Below, one piece after another: positions 44,985 to 57,802 of a stretch of DNA of 64,000 bases; position 1 is the first letter of the stretch; every line of letters begins with the position of its first letter. This DNA is from Mycolicibacterium gadium (GTDB taxonomy: Bacteria; Actinomycetota; Actinomycetes; Mycobacteriales; Mycobacteriaceae): contig NZ_AP022608.1 of assembly GCF_010728925.1 (NCBI RefSeq), positions 4,030,001-4,094,000 on the forward strand. The letters run 5' to 3'. Below the pieces are notes generated by a model. That model was not told the origin of the DNA and searched no databases. It saw only the letters and a program-made list of their open reading frames with translations. The position numbers were made by a program, and so were the translations under genes.

Positions 44985-46274
44985 ATGTCCACGACGCTCG
45001 ACGCCCCGGTCTTGCGGCCCAAAGACCGTCTTGAGGTGCTGTTCGAGGAGCTGGGCGAGTTGATGGGCCAGCGCAACGCCATCGACGGGCGCATCGTGGA
45101 GATCGTGGCGGAGATGGATCACGACAGGCTGTGGGGTATCACCGGCTGTCGCTCGATCTCGGCGTTGGTGGCCTGGAAGACCGGCAGCTCGACGAGAAAT
45201 GCCGAGAAGATCACCGCTATCGCGCACCGTGCCAAGGAGTTTTCGCTGTGCATGGCGGGCCTGCGAGAAGGTCGGTTGTCGCTGGACCAGGTCGGCATCA
45301 TCGCCGAGAAGGCCGGTGAGGGATCGGATGCGCACTACGTGAGCCTGGCCGAATCCGCCACGGTCAGCCAGCTCAACACCGCGCTCAAACAAGAACCACC
45401 CCTGCCACCAGAACCCGACCCCTGGCGCGACACCGAACCCGAACCCCAACCTGAACCGGAACATCCGCCGGTGATCACCAAAACCCACAGCGATGACCAG
45501 TACACCTACTGGAAAATAGGCCTGTCGCACCTGGATGCCGCCACCTTCGACGCCGCCCTACAGTCACATCTGGATGCCGCGATCGCGCAGTGGAAACGCG
45601 ACCACGACAACGACGACCTGCCCGCCGAACACCGGCCACCGTTTCCCACCCACGGCCAGGCGTTCATGAGCCTGGTCCACTCCGGCCTAGACGCCGAGGC
45701 CGCCCGCCGCCCACACGGCCAGCACACGACGATCGTGGCCCACCTCGACGTCAAAGACCAGATCGCCCAGCTGCATCTGGGTCCATTGCTGTCCGACGCC
45801 GATCGCCAATACCTGAGCTGTGACGCGACTTGTGAGGTGTGGTTCGAACGCGACGGCCAACCCATCGGCGCCGGGCGCACCACCCGCACCATCAGCCGCC
45901 GGCTACGCCGAGCCCTGGAATACCGCCACCGGACCTGCGCAGTGCCGGGCTGCCACGCCACCCGTGGTCTGCACGCCCATCACATCATCCACTGGGAAGA
46001 CGGCGGCCCCACCGACCTGGACAACCTCGTACTGCTGTGTCCCTACCATCACCGGGCCCATCACCGCGGCGCCATCACCATCACCGGACCCGCCCCCAAC
46101 ATCACCGTCACCGACAGCACCGGGCAGAGACTGGGTTCCGGATCCCTTGCCCGGCCGCCGAATCGGCCCCCACCCGACGTCCCGCCCTACCGCGGACCGA
46201 TCGGCGAACGCGCCCAATGGAAGTGGTACACACCCTTCCAACCCACACGACCCACACGACCCACCGACAATTAG
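44985..46274 (+). CDS. DUF222/HNH endonuclease-domain protein (13E12 family), copy 2
   Basis: 429 aa from the ATG at 44985. The N-terminal region differs from copy 1 (LEVLFEELGELMGQRNAIDGRIVEIV). A Pro/Glu-rich linker (PPLPPEPDPWRDTEPEPQPEPE) is followed by the core. The C-terminal HNH domain is CAVPGCHATRGLHAHHIIHWEDGG through CPYHHRAHHRG. It ends six bases before the convergent kinase stop. The family is multi-copy in mycobacteria and often variable between strains. Confidence 0.85.
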   Translation: MSTTLDAPVLRPKDRLEVLFEELGELMGQRNAIDGRIVEIVAEMDHDRLWGITGCRSISALVAWKTGSSTRNAEKITAIAHRAKEFSLCMAGLREGRLSLDQVGIIAEKAGEGSDAHYVSLAESATVSQLNTALKQEPPLPPEPDPWRDTEPEPQPEPEHPPVITKTHSDDQYTYWKIGLSHLDAATFDAALQSHLDAAIAQWKRDHDNDDLPAEHRPPFPTHGQAFMSLVHSGLDAEAARRPHGQHTTIVAHLDVKDQIAQLHLGPLLSDADRQYLSCDATCEVWFERDGQPIGAGRTTRTISRRLRRALEYRHRTCAVPGCHATRGLHAHHIIHWEDGGPTDLDNLVLLCPYHHRAHHRGAITITGPAPNITVTDSTGQRLGSGSLARPPNRPPPDVPPYRGPIGERAQWKWYTPFQPTRPTRPTDN

Positions 46275-46280
46275 ACGGCG

Positions 46281-47717
46281 CTACGGGGACGAAGTCGGCG
46301 TCGCGGAGTCGTCGACCTCGAGGATGTCGTTGTGGCAGTCGACGTGTGATTGTCCGGTCTGCTCCATGCACACGAGCACCGGCTGCTGGCTCTCCGAGGG
46401 GAGTGCAACAGCGTCGGGCCCGGGAGTGACTGTGGGACTGGAGATCTGACCGGGATACATCGACCAGATCGTCGCGCCGGTGGTCGGCAGGTGCGCACAG
46501 TACGCCGGAGCGCCGGTCTCGGTGAGCCCGGCCTCACCGAGCGTGCCGCACTCCGCCCCCACGACCACCACCGGCAGGGCCACGCCCCCCGGCGACGCGG
46601 GCGCCGGTGCCGACGCGGTCGTCGGCGGCGCCTTGGCCTCCGCCGACCGATCGCGGCCACGATCGAACAGCACGAAAGCGCCTGCGGCGACGGCGATCAC
46701 GAGCACCGCGACGGCCGCGGGCAGCACCCATCGGCGGCCAGACGGGGTCTCGGCCCTGGCATGTCTGGGTTTGGATGCGGCCGCAGCGGAATGCGCGGAC
46801 ATCGTCGGCTCCGAATGGGCGGCCATGGCTGCCGGACCGGAGTGCCACGCCGGGCCGGAACCGGAGATGGTGGCGTCCGTCCGATGAGCGAGCGCACGGG
46901 CGAAATCGACACACTTGGCGAACCGGTCCTTCGGCGACTTCGCGAGCGCCTTCTCGAAAGCCGGTCCGAGATTGGACAATTCGGGCCTGCGGGCACCGAT
47001 CGCGGGTATGTCACCGGTCAGGTGCTGGCTGATGACGACGGCGGGGTTCTCATGCTGAAACGGTGGCGTCCCGGTCAGCAGCTGAAAGGCGGTTGCCGAC
47101 AGTGCATATTGGTCGGCCCGGCCGTCGATGCCCTCGCCCATGAGCTGCTCCGGAGCGGCGTACGCGACGGTGCCAACGGTCATGTTGGTGGCCGTCAGAT
47201 TCGTGGTCGCCCCGTCCCCGATCCGTCTGGCGATCCCGAAATCGGCCAGCATGATCCGCTCGTTGTTGGTCCCGTAGTTGGCCAGCAGGATGTTGGCGGG
47301 CTTGACGTCGCGGTGCAGCAGCCCGCGGTCATGCGCGTAGTCGAGGGCGTCCGCGACGGCGGTGATGATGCGCACGACGTCGTCGGGAGGCATACCGTCC
47401 GGGTAGCTCTCCGACAACAGTCGGTGCGCATCGGTGCCGTCGACGTAGTCCATCGAGATCCACAACTGGCCGTCGACATCGCCGCGGTCATGCACCTCCA
47501 CGATGTGCTGGTGCCAGAGCGTGGCCGCGATGTCGGCCTCCCGGTTGAACCGCTCCCGGTACTCACTGTCGGCGCAGACGGTTGCCGAGAGCACCTTCAG
47601 CGCGTCATAGCGCGGCAGCCGGGGATGCTGGGCCAGGTACACCTCGCCCATGCCGCCGGCGCCGAGTGAGCGCACGATGGTGTACCCGGCGAGCTCCTGT
47701 CCCTCCGCGAGCGGCAT
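46281..47717 (-). CDS. Membrane Ser/Thr protein kinase (PknF/PknJ-like)
   Basis: 478 aa. Kinase domain: [20 protein letters not shown] (Gly-rich loop), ALKVL (Lys), [17 protein letters not shown] (catalytic loop), [11 protein letters not shown] (DFG) and [25 protein letters not shown] juxtamembrane linker leads to one membrane helix, [19 protein letters not shown] (residues about 327-345). The extracellular part has four Cys (ECGTL, YCAHL, VCMEQ, DCHND), which suggests disulfides in a sensor domain. PknF/PknJ-like; the target is unknown. It is the last gene before the convergent DUF222 gene. Confidence 0.9.
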   Translation of the reverse strand: MPLAEGQELAGYTIVRSLGAGGMGEVYLAQHPRLPRYDALKVLSATVCADSEYRERFNREADIAATLWHQHIVEVHDRGDVDGQLWISMDYVDGTDAHRLLSESYPDGMPPDDVVRIITAVADALDYAHDRGLLHRDVKPANILLANYGTNNERIMLADFGIARRIGDGATTNLTATNMTVGTVAYAAPEQLMGEGIDGRADQYALSATAFQLLTGTPPFQHENPAVVISQHLTGDIPAIGARRPELSNLGPAFEKALAKSPKDRFAKCVDFARALAHRTDATISGSGPAWHSGPAAMAAHSEPTMSAHSAAAASKPRHARAETPSGRRWVLPAAVAVLVIAVAAGAFVLFDRGRDRSAEAKAPPTTASAPAPASPGGVALPVVVVGAECGTLGEAGLTETGAPAYCAHLPTTGATIWSMYPGQISSPTVTPGPDAVALPSESQQPVLVCMEQTGQSHVDCHNDILEVDDSATPTSSP

Positions 47718-47745
47718 GGCCGAATAGTAGTTCCCTGCGGAACCG

Positions 47746-48756
47746 TCAGTGAGGTGTGCCGAGGTAAGGGAACTCCGACAGGGTGTCCGTATGCGGGCTC
47801 AACCCGCTGGGCGGGCACTCACCCTTGGTCAGGAAGGCCAGGCGGTAGTCGATGACGTCGTCGGTGAACGTGCGGCCGTTCGGGTACTTTGCAGGTTTCG
47901 CCGGATTGAACGTCAACATGTCGGGCAGCGTGCCCTCCCGGTCGATCGCCGCGATGGCCTGCTCGCGCGAGTAGCCGCCGGTATGGCCCATCAGGTGGAT
48001 GAACTGCTCGATCCAGCGTTCGCGGTCGCGGACCGGTTCGCTGGCGTTGTACTCCAGCTTGGTGTCGTCGGTGTTGAAGAAGCTGCTGACCGAAGGATGG
48101 CCGGCCCGGTCGACGTGATTGAGCGTTCCGTTCTCCCGGAGGCTGCAGCGGCCCCAGATACGGATGTCGGGATCGGCCCCGAGGTATTCGGTGGGCAATT
48201 CGAGCACGGTGGAGAACACGTTGGCGGTTGTGTTGGAGTCCTGGCCGGTCCACGGCGACTTTCCGCCGAGCTCGGCAAGGTGGGGCGAGGTGAAGTTGCG
48301 CGTTCCCGACGTGTCGAACAGGTTCTTGATGCCGTCGAAGTCGAAGAAGAACGCATCGCTGCGCGCACCCGCGAAGAATGTGAATCCACCCGACTGGTGA
48401 ATGTCGGGGTTCTTGCCGAACGACACCTCCACCGCGTCGAAGATCTTCTCGCCGACGGCTTCTGGTTCCTTTGCGTCGTCACCGTGTGCGAGGTACACGT
48501 CGACGCTCTGACGTCCCTCCTGCGGTGGGGAGAAGACGTAGCTGAAGGCGATGTCGTTCTGCAGGTCGCCGTCGTTGTCGACGGCGAGCCGGTAGATGGC
48601 CTCGGGGTGCAGTGCGTCGGCATTCGGATTCGCGTTCAGGATCAGCACGGTGCGCGCCGGGTCGGCAGGCGACTGGAACGCGTACAGATCGCACAGATCG
48701 AGACGCTGATCACCGAGGGGCGGGCCGAGGCTCAGCCCCGTGAAGTGGTTGGACAC
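47746..48756 (-). CDS. DUF4331 protein
   Basis: 336 aa. DUF4331 features: [26 protein letters not shown] at the start, [35 protein letters not shown] and [25 protein letters not shown]. There is no signal peptide. The family is of unknown function. Upstream of the kinase gene on the same strand, with a 28-bp gap. Confidence 0.82.
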   Translation of the reverse strand: MSNHFTGLSLGPPLGDQRLDLCDLYAFQSPADPARTVLILNANPNADALHPEAIYRLAVDNDGDLQNDIAFSYVFSPPQEGRQSVDVYLAHGDDAKEPEAVGEKIFDAVEVSFGKNPDIHQSGGFTFFAGARSDAFFFDFDGIKNLFDTSGTRNFTSPHLAELGGKSPWTGQDSNTTANVFSTVLELPTEYLGADPDIRIWGRCSLRENGTLNHVDRAGHPSVSSFFNTDDTKLEYNASEPVRDRERWIEQFIHLMGHTGGYSREQAIAAIDREGTLPDMLTFNPAKPAKYPNGRTFTDDVIDYRLAFLTKGECPPSGLSPHTDTLSEFPYLGTPH

Positions 48757-48772
48757 AGGAAGATTATCGCGG

Positions 48773-50323
48773 CTAGATCGGCGTCAGGCCGTGCTTTCGC
48801 TGCACCCGCGTGATCTGCTTCTGCCGCAGCAGGCGCAGCGACTTACGCAGTAGCAACCGGGTTTCGTGCGGCTGAATCACCGCGTCGATGTAGCCACGCT
48901 CGGCGGCGATCCATGGCGTTGCCATGTTGAGGTTGTAGCCCTCGATGAAATCGGCGCGGATCTTTTGCACCTCGGGGGCAGTGGGATCCGGAAAGCGTTT
49001 GACCAACAACTGTGCCGCGCCCTCGGCGCCGATCACCGCGATGCGCGCGGTCGGCCAGGCGAAGTTGAGGTCCGCCGCCAGCTGCTTGGAACCCATCACC
49101 GCGTACCCGCCGCCGTAGGCCTTGCGGACGATGACCGTCATCTTCGGCACGTCGGCCTCCACGAGCGCGTTGAAGAACCGGCCGCCGCGCTTGATGATGC
49201 CGCCCTTCTCCTGTTCCACACCGGGCAGCGCGCCAGGGGTGTCGACCACGAAAACCAAAGGGGTGTTGTAGGAATCGCAGAACCGAATGAACGCCGTCGC
49301 CTTGTCCGAGGCTTCGGTGTCGATCGAGCCCGAAAGGTACATGGGCTGGTTGGCGATGACGCCGACCGGGCGACCGTCCACCCGCGCGAAGGCCGTGATC
49401 ATCGCCTGCCCGCGTTGCGCGCCGACCTCGAACACGTCGCCGTCGTCGAAGATCCGCAGCAGGATCTCCATCATGTCGTAGGCCTGGTTGTCCGCGTCCG
49501 GCACGATCGAATCGAGCTCGTAGTCGTGCGGGGTGAGGTCGGGTTCCATACCCGGGTTGACGATCGGCGGATCGTCAAAAGTGTTGGAGGGCAAGAAACT
49601 CAGGTAATCGCGGACGTACTGGAACGCCGCCTCCTCCGACTCCACCACCTGGTGGATGTTGCCGTAGCGCGCCTGATTGTCGGCGCCGCCGAGTTCGTCG
49701 AGTGTGACGTCCTCGCCGGTGACGTCCTTGATCACGTCGGGACCGGTGATGAACATGTAGCCCTGATCGCGCACCGCCACCACGAGGTCGGTCTGGATCG
49801 GCGAGTACACCGCGCCGCCCGCGCACGCACCGAAGATCAGCGAGATCTCGGGCACCAGGCCGCGCAGCATCTCGTGCCTACGACCGAGCTCGGCGTACCA
49901 CGCCAGCGACGTCACCGCGTCCTGGATGCGCGCACCCGCGGAGTCGTTGATGCCGATGATCGGGCAGCCGACCATCGCCACCCACTCCATCAGCTTGGCG
50001 ACTTTGCGGCCGAACATCTCACCGACCGAACCCTGGAACACCGTCTGGTCGTGGCTGAACACACCCACCGGCCTGCCGTTGATGGTGGCGTGGCCGGTGA
50101 CGACGCCGTCGCCGTACAGCGCATCGGGGTCCCCGGGTGTCTTGCACAGTGCGCCGATCTCGAGGAAGCTGCCCGGATCCACCAGCGAGTGGATGCGGGC
50201 GCGGGCGCTCGGGATGCCCTTGCGCTCACGCTTGGCGATGGCCTTCTCTCCACCGGGTTCCTTCGCCAACTCCAGCTTCTCGTGAAGATCGGCCAGCAGC
50301 TCCGCGGTGGTCTTGTTGGTCAC
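48773..50323 (-). CDS. accD4: Acyl-CoA carboxylase carboxyltransferase subunit AccD4
   Basis: 516 aa, GTG start four bases after the pks13 stop. Carboxyltransferase family: [70 protein letters not shown] and [18 protein letters not shown]. AccD4 with AccA3 carboxylates the long-chain acyl unit (C24-C26) condensed by Pks13 in mycolic acid synthesis. The pks13-accD4 order is conserved in mycolate makers. Confidence 0.96.
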   Translation of the reverse strand: MTNKTTAELLADLHEKLELAKEPGGEKAIAKRERKGIPSARARIHSLVDPGSFLEIGALCKTPGDPDALYGDGVVTGHATINGRPVGVFSHDQTVFQGSVGEMFGRKVAKLMEWVAMVGCPIIGINDSAGARIQDAVTSLAWYAELGRRHEMLRGLVPEISLIFGACAGGAVYSPIQTDLVVAVRDQGYMFITGPDVIKDVTGEDVTLDELGGADNQARYGNIHQVVESEEAAFQYVRDYLSFLPSNTFDDPPIVNPGMEPDLTPHDYELDSIVPDADNQAYDMMEILLRIFDDGDVFEVGAQRGQAMITAFARVDGRPVGVIANQPMYLSGSIDTEASDKATAFIRFCDSYNTPLVFVVDTPGALPGVEQEKGGIIKRGGRFFNALVEADVPKMTVIVRKAYGGGYAVMGSKQLAADLNFAWPTARIAVIGAEGAAQLLVKRFPDPTAPEVQKIRADFIEGYNLNMATPWIAAERGYIDAVIQPHETRLLLRKSLRLLRQKQITRVQRKHGLTPI

Positions 50324-50327
50324 TCGC

Positions 50328-53300
50328 CTACTTCTCCTGAGACTCGATTCGGTTCAGCGCCTCGCTCATGTGTGCGCCGACCTTGGCAATGTACGGCTCG
50401 TCGATGGCCTGGATGTGCTCGCCCCCGATGGGCACCACCTCCAGCTCCGACACGAACTCGCCCCAGCCGCCGTCCGGTTTGCGGGTCGCGTACGCGGGCT
50501 CGAAGTAGATCGCGTCGTCGTGGTAGCGGTCGGCCATGTACAGCGTCACGTGGCCGTCGTAGGGCTGGATCTCGGCGAGGTCGATGGCCCGCTGGTCCAG
50601 GTACGACGTGCGCTGGTGCTCGATGATGCCGCCGGGGATCTGCACCCCGCTCTGGCTCACGACGTCCAGCACGAACCTCACTTGACCCTCGTCGTCGAGC
50701 GCCTCGAGCTCCTCGTACGGGATCTCGGGCACCTCGACGTTGAAGGTGCGCTCGGCGAACCGTGCGTAGCGGTCCCAGCGCTTGCGGGTCTCCTCTTTGG
50801 TCTGCAGGATCGGTTCCCCGGGCCGCACCGCGTCGATGAGGCCGACGAAGCGCACGTCGGCGCCCGCCTTCTTCAGCCCGATCGCGCACGCGTAGGCCAG
50901 CACACCGCCCAGCGACCAGCCGGCCAGCACGAACGGCCGGTCGCCGTTGATCTCCATCAGCTTGGGCACATACTCGCTGGCGCGCTCCTCGATCGAGCCC
51001 TCCACGCGCTCGATGCCGTACATCGGGGTGGTCGCGGGCAGCCGCTTCAGCAGCGGTTCGTACACCACGGTCGATCCGCCGGCGGCGTGGAACACGAACA
51101 CCGGGATGTCGTTGGACCCCTCCTGCGGCGCGCGCAAGGTCCGCACGAAGCCATCGACCTTGCCGCCCTCCAGGTAATCCCTGATGGTGGTGGACAGCTC
51201 TTCGATGGTCTTGGCGCCACGCACGTGGTCGGCGGTGACGGTGCCCTCGTCGACGCGCTCGGTGAGGCGTTCGGCGATCTTGGCCGCGGTGTCGTCGTCG
51301 ATGGTCGGCAGCTCGTTGAAAATGCCGCCCGGGGACTTACCGGTCACGATCGCCCACGTCGCGAACGTCACTCGCTCGGCGGCGTCGCGCGGCGGCACGT
51401 CCGAGCCGAGCGCCTCGGTCACCGCCTCTTGGGTCAGCACTTTGGACGCGGCGGCGACCGTCGACTGCGATGGTCCGGACGCGGACGGGCCGCGAGGGTC
51501 GGTCGGCGGCGGCGGGATGGCCGGTGCCACCTGCGATTCCACGGCATCCGTGGCGATGGCCTCCGCGGCCGTGACCTCCGTGGCTTCGGCGTCGGCGGCT
51601 TCGGTGGCGATGGGATGCCCGGCCTCGGCCAGCTTGGCCTCCAGTTCGGCGACCGTCGTCGCGCCACCCATCAGCTCCGCCTGCGCGGCGGCGATCTCCT
51701 CGGCGGTCTGTCCCTTCTGCGACTCGGCGAGCTGGTCGACCTCGTCGCGATGCTCGATCGCGTACTGGATCAGCTTCTCCACCGCGTACAGGTTGGCGTC
51801 ACGCACCGCGGTCAACTGGATCGGCGGCAGGTCGAAGTCGTACTCGACGCGGTTCTTGATCCGCACGGCCATCAACGAGTCCAGGCCGAGCTCGATCAGC
51901 GGCACCTCCCACGGAAGGTCCTCGGGTTCGTAACCCATTGCGCCTCCGACGATCGCGCCGAGCCGCTGACCGATGGTCTCACCGGTGTCCGGTGACCACT
52001 TCGCGAAGCTCGCGGCCAGGCCCGCGCCTGCGGTGAGGTTGTCCTGCAGGATTTCTGGAGTCGCGTCAGCGACGACATCGGGCTGAGCGTCATCCTCCGC
52101 CAGGTCCTGCTCCGCGACGGTAGCTGCGCCGCTTGCGACGGGCAGTGCGGCCGTCTGGCCCCCACGGGTGACGACGGCGTCGTATACGAGCGTGAAGGAC
52201 TCATCGATGCGCGCATGCACCTGCACCGTCGCGCCGCCGGGGTGGCGGGTCAGCGTGGTGACCAGCCGCGCATCGTCGGCGGGAACCGCGCGCTGCTCGA
52301 ACGCCGTGATCTTGGCATCCGGAAGCACCTGTGTCGCAGCGGTTTTCACTAGATTCGCCAGGTCGGTGGCACCGCGAGGCGCGTATTCCCAGACGTGCCT
52401 GCCGTCCGGTGTCGCAACGTGGCCACCGGGTATCACTGCGGCGCTGTCACCGGCGAAGTGCACGTCGAGCCAGTGCGGCTTGCGCTTGAAGCGGGTGGGC
52501 GGGATTGCGGCGTAGTCAGGCCGCGTTCCGGACGTCCGAGGAAACAAAGTGCGGAAGTCCAGATCGTGGCCGTACACGAACAGGTGCGCCATGGCCGTGG
52601 TCATCGAGTCGACCTCGTCCTGCTTGCGGGCCAGCGTCGCGATCAGTTGGGCGTCGTGCAGACCGGCGCTCGCCGTCGTAAGCCCAACCTGCATGAGCGC
52701 CACCGGGTTCGGGGCCAGCTCCAGGAACGTGGTGTGCCCGTTGTCGACGGCGTTGCGGATGCCATGCGTGAAGTACACGCTGTGCCGCAGGCCTTTCTTC
52801 CAGTAATCCACGTCGTGGATCGGGTCGGCACCGGCGCGGATCAGCTGGCCCTCGTGCACAGTCGAGAAGTAGGCGGTCTGCAGTGGGTGCGCCTCGATGC
52901 CCTGGATCTCGGCGGCGAGTTCTCCGAGCAGCGGATCCATCTGCTGGGTGTGGCTGGCGCCCTTGGTCTGGAACTTGCGCGCGAACCGGCCCTCGGACTC
53001 GGCGCGCGCGATGATCGCGTCGACCTGCTCCGGCGGTCCGCCGATGACGGTCTGGGTCGGCGCGGCGTACACACAGACTTCGAGATCGGGGAAGTCCGAG
53101 AAGACGGTCTTGATCTCGTCGGTCGAGTACTCGACAAGCGCCATCAGGCGGATGTACTCGCCGAACAGCATGGCCTCGCCCTCGCCCATCAAATGCGCGC
53201 GCGAGCAGATGGTGCGCGTCGCGTCCTCCAGCGAGAGCCCGCCGGAGAAGTACGCCGCGGCGGCCTCGCCCAGTGACTGGCCCACCACCGCACCGGGTTT

Positions 53301-55721
53301 CGCGCCGTGCGACTTCAGCAGCTCACCGAGCGCCACCTGGATCGCGAAGATCACGGTCTGGGTGGTCTCGATGCCGTAATCCTTCGAGTCGTCGAGGATC
53401 AGCTCGACCACCGAGTAGCCGCGCTCGTCCTGCACATGGGCGTCGACCTTGTTGATCCACTCGGCGAACGTCTCGTTGCGCAGGTACAGGCTCTTGCCCA
53501 TCTTGCGGTGCTGCGCGCCGAAACCGGCGAGCACCCAGACCGGGCCATTGGTCACGGGTCCGTCGGCGCTGACCACCAGCGGGTTCGGCTTTCCGTCGGC
53601 GATGGCGCGCAGACCCTTGACCGCCTCCTCGTGGTCGTGCGCGAGAATCACGGCGCGCGAACGCCCGTGGTTGCGCCGCGACAGCGAACGGCCAATGGCC
53701 TCCAGCGACGTGCCCTGGCCGACGGGGCTCTCGATCCAGTCCGCAAGCTCGGCGGCAGTCGCCTTCTTACGCGACGTCAGGAACCCCGAAACCGCCAGTG
53801 GCACGATTGGTTTGACGGGGTTCTCGGCTTGTTCGGCTTCCAGTTCCTCGCGGGCGATCGCCAACAGGCGCTGCGCCTCGTCGGTCAGGCCGGGCAGCTC
53901 ATGCTCGGCTTCGGTTGTCGCACCGTAGAATTCGGGATCGCGCTCGACATCGCCGTAATCGTCGTCTTCGTCGTCGTCCTCGACCAGCACCCCGCCGACG
54001 TACACCGCGGGCTTCTCCGGCGCCGCGGCTTCGAGGACCGGCGCCTTCTCGGGCTCGGGCTCGATGAGATCGGTCGGCAGCACCTGGCGCAGCACCAGGT
54101 GCGCGTTGGCGCCGCCGAAGCCGAAGCCGGAGACACCGGCGATGGCGATGCCGCTGTAGCGCGGCCAGTCGGAAACGACGTCGTTGACCTTGAGACGTTC
54201 GCGCTCGAAGTCGATGTAGGGGTTGGGTCCGGTGTAGTTGATCGACGGCGGCAGTTTGTCGTATTTCAGCGCCAGCGCCATCTTGGCCAGACTCGCCGCA
54301 CCGGCGGCCGACTCCAGATGGCCCACATTGGATTTCACCGCACCGAGCAGCGCGGGCTTGTCCACCGGCCTGCCGCGGCCGATGACGCGGCCCAGCGCGT
54401 CGGCCTCGATCGGGTCGCCGAGGATGGTGCCGGTGCCGTGAGCCTCGACGTAGTCGACGGTCCTCGGATCGATACCGGCGTCCTTGTAGGCCTTGCGCAG
54501 AACCGCTTCCTGCGCATCGGGATTCGGGGCGAGCATGCCGTTCGAACGGCCGTCGTGGTTGACGGCGCCGCCCGCGATGACCGCGAGGATGTCGTCACCG
54601 TCGCGGCGGGCGTCCTCGAGACGCTTGAGCACGACCATGCCGCCGCCCTCGGAGCGGGCGTAGCCGTCGGCGTCCTGCGAGAAGGACTTGATCCGGCCGT
54701 CCGGCGCCAGCACGCCGCCGACCTCGTCGAAGCCCAGCGTCACCAACGGGGTGATCAGTGCATTGACACCGCCGGCGAGCACCACGTCGGCGTCCCCGGC
54801 ACGCAGAGCCTTGATTCCCTCGTTCACGGCGACGAGCGACGACGAGCACGCAGTGTCGATGGCCATCGACGGCCCGCGGAAATCGTAGAAGTAGGACACC
54901 CGGTTCGCGATGACCGCGCTCGAGTTACCGGTGATGGCGTACGGGTGCGCCACCGACGGGTCGGCCACGGACATGAACATGTAGTCGTTGACCGAGCTAC
55001 CGATGAAGACACCGACATTCTCGCCGCGCAGGCTGGACGCGGGAATCCTGGCGTGCTCCAACGCCTCCCACGTCAATTCGAGGGCCATCCGCTGCTGCGG
55101 ATCGATGTTGTCGGCCTCCATCTTCGACAACGCGAAGAACTCGGCGTCGAAGCCCTTGATGTCGGAGATGTAACCGCCGCGGGTGCGTGCCTTCTTCACC
55201 CGCTCGGCGATGCGGGGCTCGCTGGTGAATTCCGACCACCGGCCCTCGGGCAGGTCGGTGATGGCGTCGCGGCCCTCGAGCAGCGCCTGCCACATCTCGT
55301 CCGGTGTGTTGAGGTCACCGGCGAAGCGCGTGCCGATGCCGATGATCGCGATGTTGGTGCGGCCCTCGTCGACGGTCCGCGACCAGTCCTCATCGCCGGT
55401 GAACTCCGGCTCGGGCTCGCCCTCGACGATGACGGTCGCGAGCGACTCGATGGTGGGATGCCGGAACGCCATGGTCGCCGTGACGACGACGCCGGTGTAG
55501 TCCTCGATGTCGCTGGCCATCGCGACCGCGTCACGGGACGCCATGCCCAGCTCGATCAGCGGTGCCGACTCGTTGACGGAGTCCGGCGACGTGTTCGTCG
55601 CGTTGGCGACCCAGTTGCGCATCCACTCGCGCAATTCGGGCACCGAGACATCGGTACGCTTGACCGGTGCCTCGGCTGGGGTCTCGGGTTGCTGCTGCGA
55701 ATCGTCTTGTGTCTCAGCCAT
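50328..55721 (-). CDS. pks13: Polyketide synthase Pks13, mycolic acid condensase
   Basis: 1797 aa. Domains: N-terminal ACP ([11 protein letters not shown], phosphopantetheine Ser62), KS ([12 protein letters not shown], catalytic Cys292; His motifs [12 protein letters not shown] and [13 protein letters not shown]), AT ([16 protein letters not shown] near residue 820), C-terminal ACP ([20 protein letters not shown]) and thioesterase ([13 protein letters not shown], Ser1603). It condenses two fatty chains to form the mycolate beta-keto precursor and releases it to trehalose. It is longer than M. tuberculosis Pks13 (about 1733 aa), partly from Ala/Glu-rich linkers. Confidence 0.97.
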   Translation of the reverse strand: MAETQDDSQQQPETPAEAPVKRTDVSVPELREWMRNWVANATNTSPDSVNESAPLIELGMASRDAVAMASDIEDYTGVVVTATMAFRHPTIESLATVIVEGEPEPEFTGDEDWSRTVDEGRTNIAIIGIGTRFAGDLNTPDEMWQALLEGRDAITDLPEGRWSEFTSEPRIAERVKKARTRGGYISDIKGFDAEFFALSKMEADNIDPQQRMALELTWEALEHARIPASSLRGENVGVFIGSSVNDYMFMSVADPSVAHPYAITGNSSAVIANRVSYFYDFRGPSMAIDTACSSSLVAVNEGIKALRAGDADVVLAGGVNALITPLVTLGFDEVGGVLAPDGRIKSFSQDADGYARSEGGGMVVLKRLEDARRDGDDILAVIAGGAVNHDGRSNGMLAPNPDAQEAVLRKAYKDAGIDPRTVDYVEAHGTGTILGDPIEADALGRVIGRGRPVDKPALLGAVKSNVGHLESAAGAASLAKMALALKYDKLPPSINYTGPNPYIDFERERLKVNDVVSDWPRYSGIAIAGVSGFGFGGANAHLVLRQVLPTDLIEPEPEKAPVLEAAAPEKPAVYVGGVLVEDDDEDDDYGDVERDPEFYGATTEAEHELPGLTDEAQRLLAIAREELEAEQAENPVKPIVPLAVSGFLTSRKKATAAELADWIESPVGQGTSLEAIGRSLSRRNHGRSRAVILAHDHEEAVKGLRAIADGKPNPLVVSADGPVTNGPVWVLAGFGAQHRKMGKSLYLRNETFAEWINKVDAHVQDERGYSVVELILDDSKDYGIETTQTVIFAIQVALGELLKSHGAKPGAVVGQSLGEAAAAYFSGGLSLEDATRTICSRAHLMGEGEAMLFGEYIRLMALVEYSTDEIKTVFSDFPDLEVCVYAAPTQTVIGGPPEQVDAIIARAESEGRFARKFQTKGASHTQQMDPLLGELAAEIQGIEAHPLQTAYFSTVHEGQLIRAGADPIHDVDYWKKGLRHSVYFTHGIRNAVDNGHTTFLELAPNPVALMQVGLTTASAGLHDAQLIATLARKQDEVDSMTTAMAHLFVYGHDLDFRTLFPRTSGTRPDYAAIPPTRFKRKPHWLDVHFAGDSAAVIPGGHVATPDGRHVWEYAPRGATDLANLVKTAATQVLPDAKITAFEQRAVPADDARLVTTLTRHPGGATVQVHARIDESFTLVYDAVVTRGGQTAALPVASGAATVAEQDLAEDDAQPDVVADATPEILQDNLTAGAGLAASFAKWSPDTGETIGQRLGAIVGGAMGYEPEDLPWEVPLIELGLDSLMAVRIKNRVEYDFDLPPIQLTAVRDANLYAVEKLIQYAIEHRDEVDQLAESQKGQTAEEIAAAQAELMGGATTVAELEAKLAEAGHPIATEAADAEATEVTAAEAIATDAVESQVAPAIPPPPTDPRGPSASGPSQSTVAAASKVLTQEAVTEALGSDVPPRDAAERVTFATWAIVTGKSPGGIFNELPTIDDDTAAKIAERLTERVDEGTVTADHVRGAKTIEELSTTIRDYLEGGKVDGFVRTLRAPQEGSNDIPVFVFHAAGGSTVVYEPLLKRLPATTPMYGIERVEGSIEERASEYVPKLMEINGDRPFVLAGWSLGGVLAYACAIGLKKAGADVRFVGLIDAVRPGEPILQTKEETRKRWDRYARFAERTFNVEVPEIPYEELEALDDEGQVRFVLDVVSQSGVQIPGGIIEHQRTSYLDQRAIDLAEIQPYDGHVTLYMADRYHDDAIYFEPAYATRKPDGGWGEFVSELEVVPIGGEHIQAIDEPYIAKVGAHMSEALNRIESQEK

Positions 55722-55738
55722 GTTCAGGAGATCAGTCT

Positions 55739-57628
55739 TCAGTCTTTTTCGTCGGGGAAATCGTTGGCGATCTTGCCCGACCGCAGACTTCCGTCCAGGT
55801 ACGCCGCGCGGCAGGCCCGCCGGCCGATCTTGCCGCTCGAGGTACGCGGAATCGCGCCCGCCGCGGTGAGCAGGACGTCGCGCACCGTGACGCCATGGCG
55901 GACCGCGATGGCGGCGCGGATGTCGTCGACGATCGGGCCCATGTCGAGCTTGTGCGCACCTGGGGCGCGCTCGCCCACGATGACCAGCTGCTCTGAGGTG
56001 TCCTCGGGATCACGCTTGATACCGGCGTGGGCGTTCTGGAACACCTCGTCGGGCAGCTGGTTGGCGGGCACCGAGAACGCCGCCACATACCCGACCCGCA
56101 GCGCCTTGGTGGCCTCCTGCGCGGAGTACTCGAGGTCCTGCGGATAGTGGTTACGGCCATCGACGATCACCAGATCCTTGGTGCGGCCGGTGATGTAGAG
56201 CTCGCCGTCGTGGTAGGCACCGAGGTCGCCCGTACGCACCCAGGTAGCGTCGTCCGTCGCGCCCTCGGCATGTGACGGGTTGGTGCGCGACTTGAGGATG
56301 TTCTGGAAGGTGGCGATGGTCTCCTCGGGCTTACCCCAGTAACCGGTGCCCATGTTCTGGCCGCTGATCCAGACCTCACCGATCTGGCCGTCGGGCAGCT
56401 CGGTGGCCGAATCCGCATCGACGATGACGGCCCACTCGGCGATACCGACCTTGCCCGCGCCCGCCTGCGCGACGGCGCTGGGCGCATCGTCGGGGACCTC
56501 GACGAACGTGCCGGTGTTCAAGGCGTCCCGGTCGACGGAGATGATCTTCGGATGATCGCCCATCGGGGTGGTCGACACGAACAGCGTGGCTTCGGCCAGC
56601 CCGTAGGACGGCTTGATGGCCTGCGGCTTGAACCCGTGCGGCGCGAACGCTTCGTTGAACCTGCGCACGGTGGCCGCCGAGATCGGCTCGCTGCCGTTGA
56701 GGATGCACTTGACGACGGACAGATCCAGCGGTGGTTCGTCGTCCTTGGGCAACCCGCGCGCGGCGGCGTGATCGAACGCGAAGTTCGGAGCCACCGAGAT
56801 GACACCGCCGGTGTCGTCGGGCTTGCGCGACATCTCGCGGATCCAGCGACCGGGCCTGCGGACGAACGCAGCCGGGGTCATGAAGGTGAAGTAGTGCCCG
56901 ATCATCGGCGCCAACAACGCCGTGATCAACCCCATGTCGTGGAAGAACGGCAACCAGGACAGGCCGCGGTCACCCTCCTCGCCGTCGAGTGCCTCGATGA
57001 CCTGCACGACGTTGGTGGCCAGGTTCAGGTGGGTGATCTGCACGCCGGTGGGGATTCGTGTCGACCCCGAGGTGTATTGCAGGTACGCGATGGTGTCGGC
57101 TTCGACGTCGACAGGCTGCCAGGTGGCGCCGACCTCGGCGGGCACCGCGTCGACCGCGATGACGCGGGGACGCTGGTTGGCCGGCCGGGTGCGGAAGAAC
57201 TTGCGCACCCCTTCGGCGGCCTCGGTCGTGGTGAGGATCGCCGAGGGCTGGCAGTCGTCGAGCACGGCGTGAAGTCGGCCGACATGGCCCGGTTCGGAAG
57301 GATCGAACAGCGGTACGGCGATGCGGCCCGAATAAAGCGCGCCGAACATCGCGACGACGTAGTCGAGGTTCTGCGGACTGAGGATCGCGACCCGGTCGCC
57401 GGGCTCGGTCACCTGCTGCAGGCGCGCGGCCACGGCCCGATTTCGGGCGCCGAAGTCGGCCCAGTTCAGCTCCCGCGCCACACCGTCGCGTTCGACCGAG
57501 TAGTCGAGGAACCGGTAGGCGAGCTTGTCACCGCGAACCTTCGCCCACTTCTCGACGTGCTTGACCAAGCTGCCGTTGTCGGGGAACTTGATCAGTCCGT
57601 CTTTCAGGAACGGGTTGTGAAACCCCAT
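55739..57628 (-). CDS. fadD32: Long-chain fatty acid AMP ligase FadD32
   Basis: 629 aa from the ATG at 57628, six bases after AGGAGA; a GTG at 57634 has no spacing. Adenylation enzyme: [16 protein letters not shown] (P-loop), [46 protein letters not shown] and the final [13 protein letters not shown] with Lys. FadD32 activates meromycolic acid as AMP ester and passes it to Pks13. Only 17 bp separate it from pks13. Upstream of it is a 174-bp gap that should contain the promoter. Confidence 0.96.
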   Translation of the reverse strand: MGFHNPFLKDGLIKFPDNGSLVKHVEKWAKVRGDKLAYRFLDYSVERDGVARELNWADFGARNRAVAARLQQVTEPGDRVAILSPQNLDYVVAMFGALYSGRIAVPLFDPSEPGHVGRLHAVLDDCQPSAILTTTEAAEGVRKFFRTRPANQRPRVIAVDAVPAEVGATWQPVDVEADTIAYLQYTSGSTRIPTGVQITHLNLATNVVQVIEALDGEEGDRGLSWLPFFHDMGLITALLAPMIGHYFTFMTPAAFVRRPGRWIREMSRKPDDTGGVISVAPNFAFDHAAARGLPKDDEPPLDLSVVKCILNGSEPISAATVRRFNEAFAPHGFKPQAIKPSYGLAEATLFVSTTPMGDHPKIISVDRDALNTGTFVEVPDDAPSAVAQAGAGKVGIAEWAVIVDADSATELPDGQIGEVWISGQNMGTGYWGKPEETIATFQNILKSRTNPSHAEGATDDATWVRTGDLGAYHDGELYITGRTKDLVIVDGRNHYPQDLEYSAQEATKALRVGYVAAFSVPANQLPDEVFQNAHAGIKRDPEDTSEQLVIVGERAPGAHKLDMGPIVDDIRAAIAVRHGVTVRDVLLTAAGAIPRTSSGKIGRRACRAAYLDGSLRSGKIANDFPDEKD

Positions 57629-57802
57629 TCTCACTCTCCTGTCGAAGCCTCGTTTTTGAAGCCGCTAGCACTCAATATGGACGGGCGCGCCGCTGCGTGG
57701 GTCCCTACCCTGCGCGTTTCGGCTTCGCGTCCCTCACCGCTCTTAGTTTTCTCTTAATGTTAGGCGACCGGTGGACGCAGTCCAAATCTCCGCGGTTACA
57801 GG

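Noticed and set aside
53307..56147. 946-codon plus-strand frame opposite pks13 and fadD32
   Set aside because: Shadow of pks13. It has Val/Asp/Arg/His-rich antisense composition and no motifs, while pks13 has complete catalytic motifs.
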